Source: JANXDG01 sp964561135 (GTDB taxonomy: Bacteria > Elusimicrobiota > Endomicrobiia > DTEH01). Taken from it: 5,324 nucleotides of DNA. Under the pieces are notes generated by a model. The model worked only from the letters and a program-made list of their open reading frames with translations. It made no database searches and had not been told where the DNA came from. Within the stretch, counting starts at the first letter, position 1. Each line of letters opens with the position of its first letter. The DNA is taken from NCBI GenBank assembly GCA_964561135.1, contig CAZLOB010000072.1, positions 1 to 5,324 of the forward strand, in the 5' to 3' direction. Of the stretch, positions 5,057 through 5,324 are shown piece by piece. A program made the position numbers and the translations under genes.

Positions 5057-5324
5057 ATCAACAACTCAAACACAAAACAAATAAACAATACTCAAACAAC
5101 AAGTGCTACTTTAAAACCACCTGAATATCCTAATGTCTTTTGTGACCGCTGTGGCTCAAACTATGTCGTCAAATATGGCAAAGAACAAAAAACTAAACTA
5201 CAAAAATATAAATGCAAAATCTGTGGCAAACAATTTGTCCCCGAAAGAACTAAAAAACCAAAAAAACATATCCACGGCAACTGCCCTCTATGCACAAGCA
5301 GACTTGATATAAGAAAATCTAACA
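5057..5324 (+). CDS. Insertion-sequence transposase, N-terminal zinc-ribbon part (runs off right edge)
   Basis: An open frame continues to the window edge (89 codons from 5057). After a Asn/Thr/Gln-rich head it has a zinc ribbon C29-x2-C32-x20-C53-x2-C56 (FCDRCGSNYVVKYG ... YKCKICGKQF), then the first half of a second knuckle, C76-x2-C79 in GNCPLCTSRLDIRKSN. Paired N-terminal zinc knuckles followed by a DDE catalytic domain are typical of several IS transposase groups, such as IS1-like and related elements; the catalytic part is outside the window, so no family is assigned. No standard start codon exists in the frame. ATC at 5057 is best placed behind the ribosome binding site and could be a rare start or a decayed ATG. 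Codons use more C (CCC, GTC, GGC, TGC) than the neighbouring operon, consistent with separate origin. The left end of the element is not identified. Confidence 0.7.
   Translation, partial: MNNSNTKQINNTQTTSATLKPPEYPNVFCDRCGSNYVVKYGKEQKTKLQKYKCKICGKQFVPERTKKPKKHIHGNCPLCTSRLDIRKSN

Overview
The window is AT-rich DNA with one long gene train on the minus strand (about 4901 down to 1, running off the left edge) and the start of an unrelated plus-strand insertion-sequence gene at the right edge. The organism is probably a diderm bacterium. One gene encodes a beta-barrel-like protein with a signal peptide and a terminal phenylalanine, as expected for an outer-membrane protein, and a C39-type peptidase carries its own export signal. 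Arg codons are mostly AGA and Ile codons are often ATA, as in many AT-rich or thermophilic bacteria. Nothing in the sequence allows a species to be named.

Reading the minus strand 5' to 3', the order is: a 59-residue peptide gene (4901-4722) with an excellent Shine-Dalgarno; a type-1 ABC exporter (4551-2812) broken by a single in-frame amber codon at 3171-3169; a PrsW-family intramembrane protease (2802-2044); an exported C39-like cysteine peptidase (2054-1401); an outer-membrane beta-barrel-like protein (1462-653); a two-TM protein with a bacterial PH-like domain (641-159); and the first 42 codons of what looks like a second PrsW paralogue (128-1). Downstream of the exporter the genes overlap or lie at most 30 nt apart, so they are probably one operon. 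A candidate promoter lies at 5014-4985, its -35 hexamer inside a perfect 11-bp inverted repeat.

The small peptide is the key to the region. Its first 22 residues match a double-glycine-type leader at the L(-12), E(-9), hydrophobic(-7), I(-4) and G(-2) positions. This is followed by a membrane-spanning core and a cationic-aromatic tail. The leader fits the C39 peptidase, and the peptide, exporter, exported C39 and outer-membrane barrel together read as a route from cytoplasm to cell surface. The two PrsW proteases could process, regulate or give immunity to a membrane-active peptide. This is an inferred system: a C39 peptidase that is separate from its transporter and exported, PrsW proteases and an outer-membrane barrel arranged around a one-TM peptide. 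I do not recognise it as a named system, although it partly resembles the Pseudomonas Fap export apparatus (FapD peptidase, FapF barrel).

The right end (about 5001-5324) holds a hairpin, a perfect ribosome binding site and the N-terminal zinc-ribbon part of an IS transposase with no standard start codon. The nearby mobile element and the amber codon in the exporter raise the possibility that the cluster is decaying in this strain.
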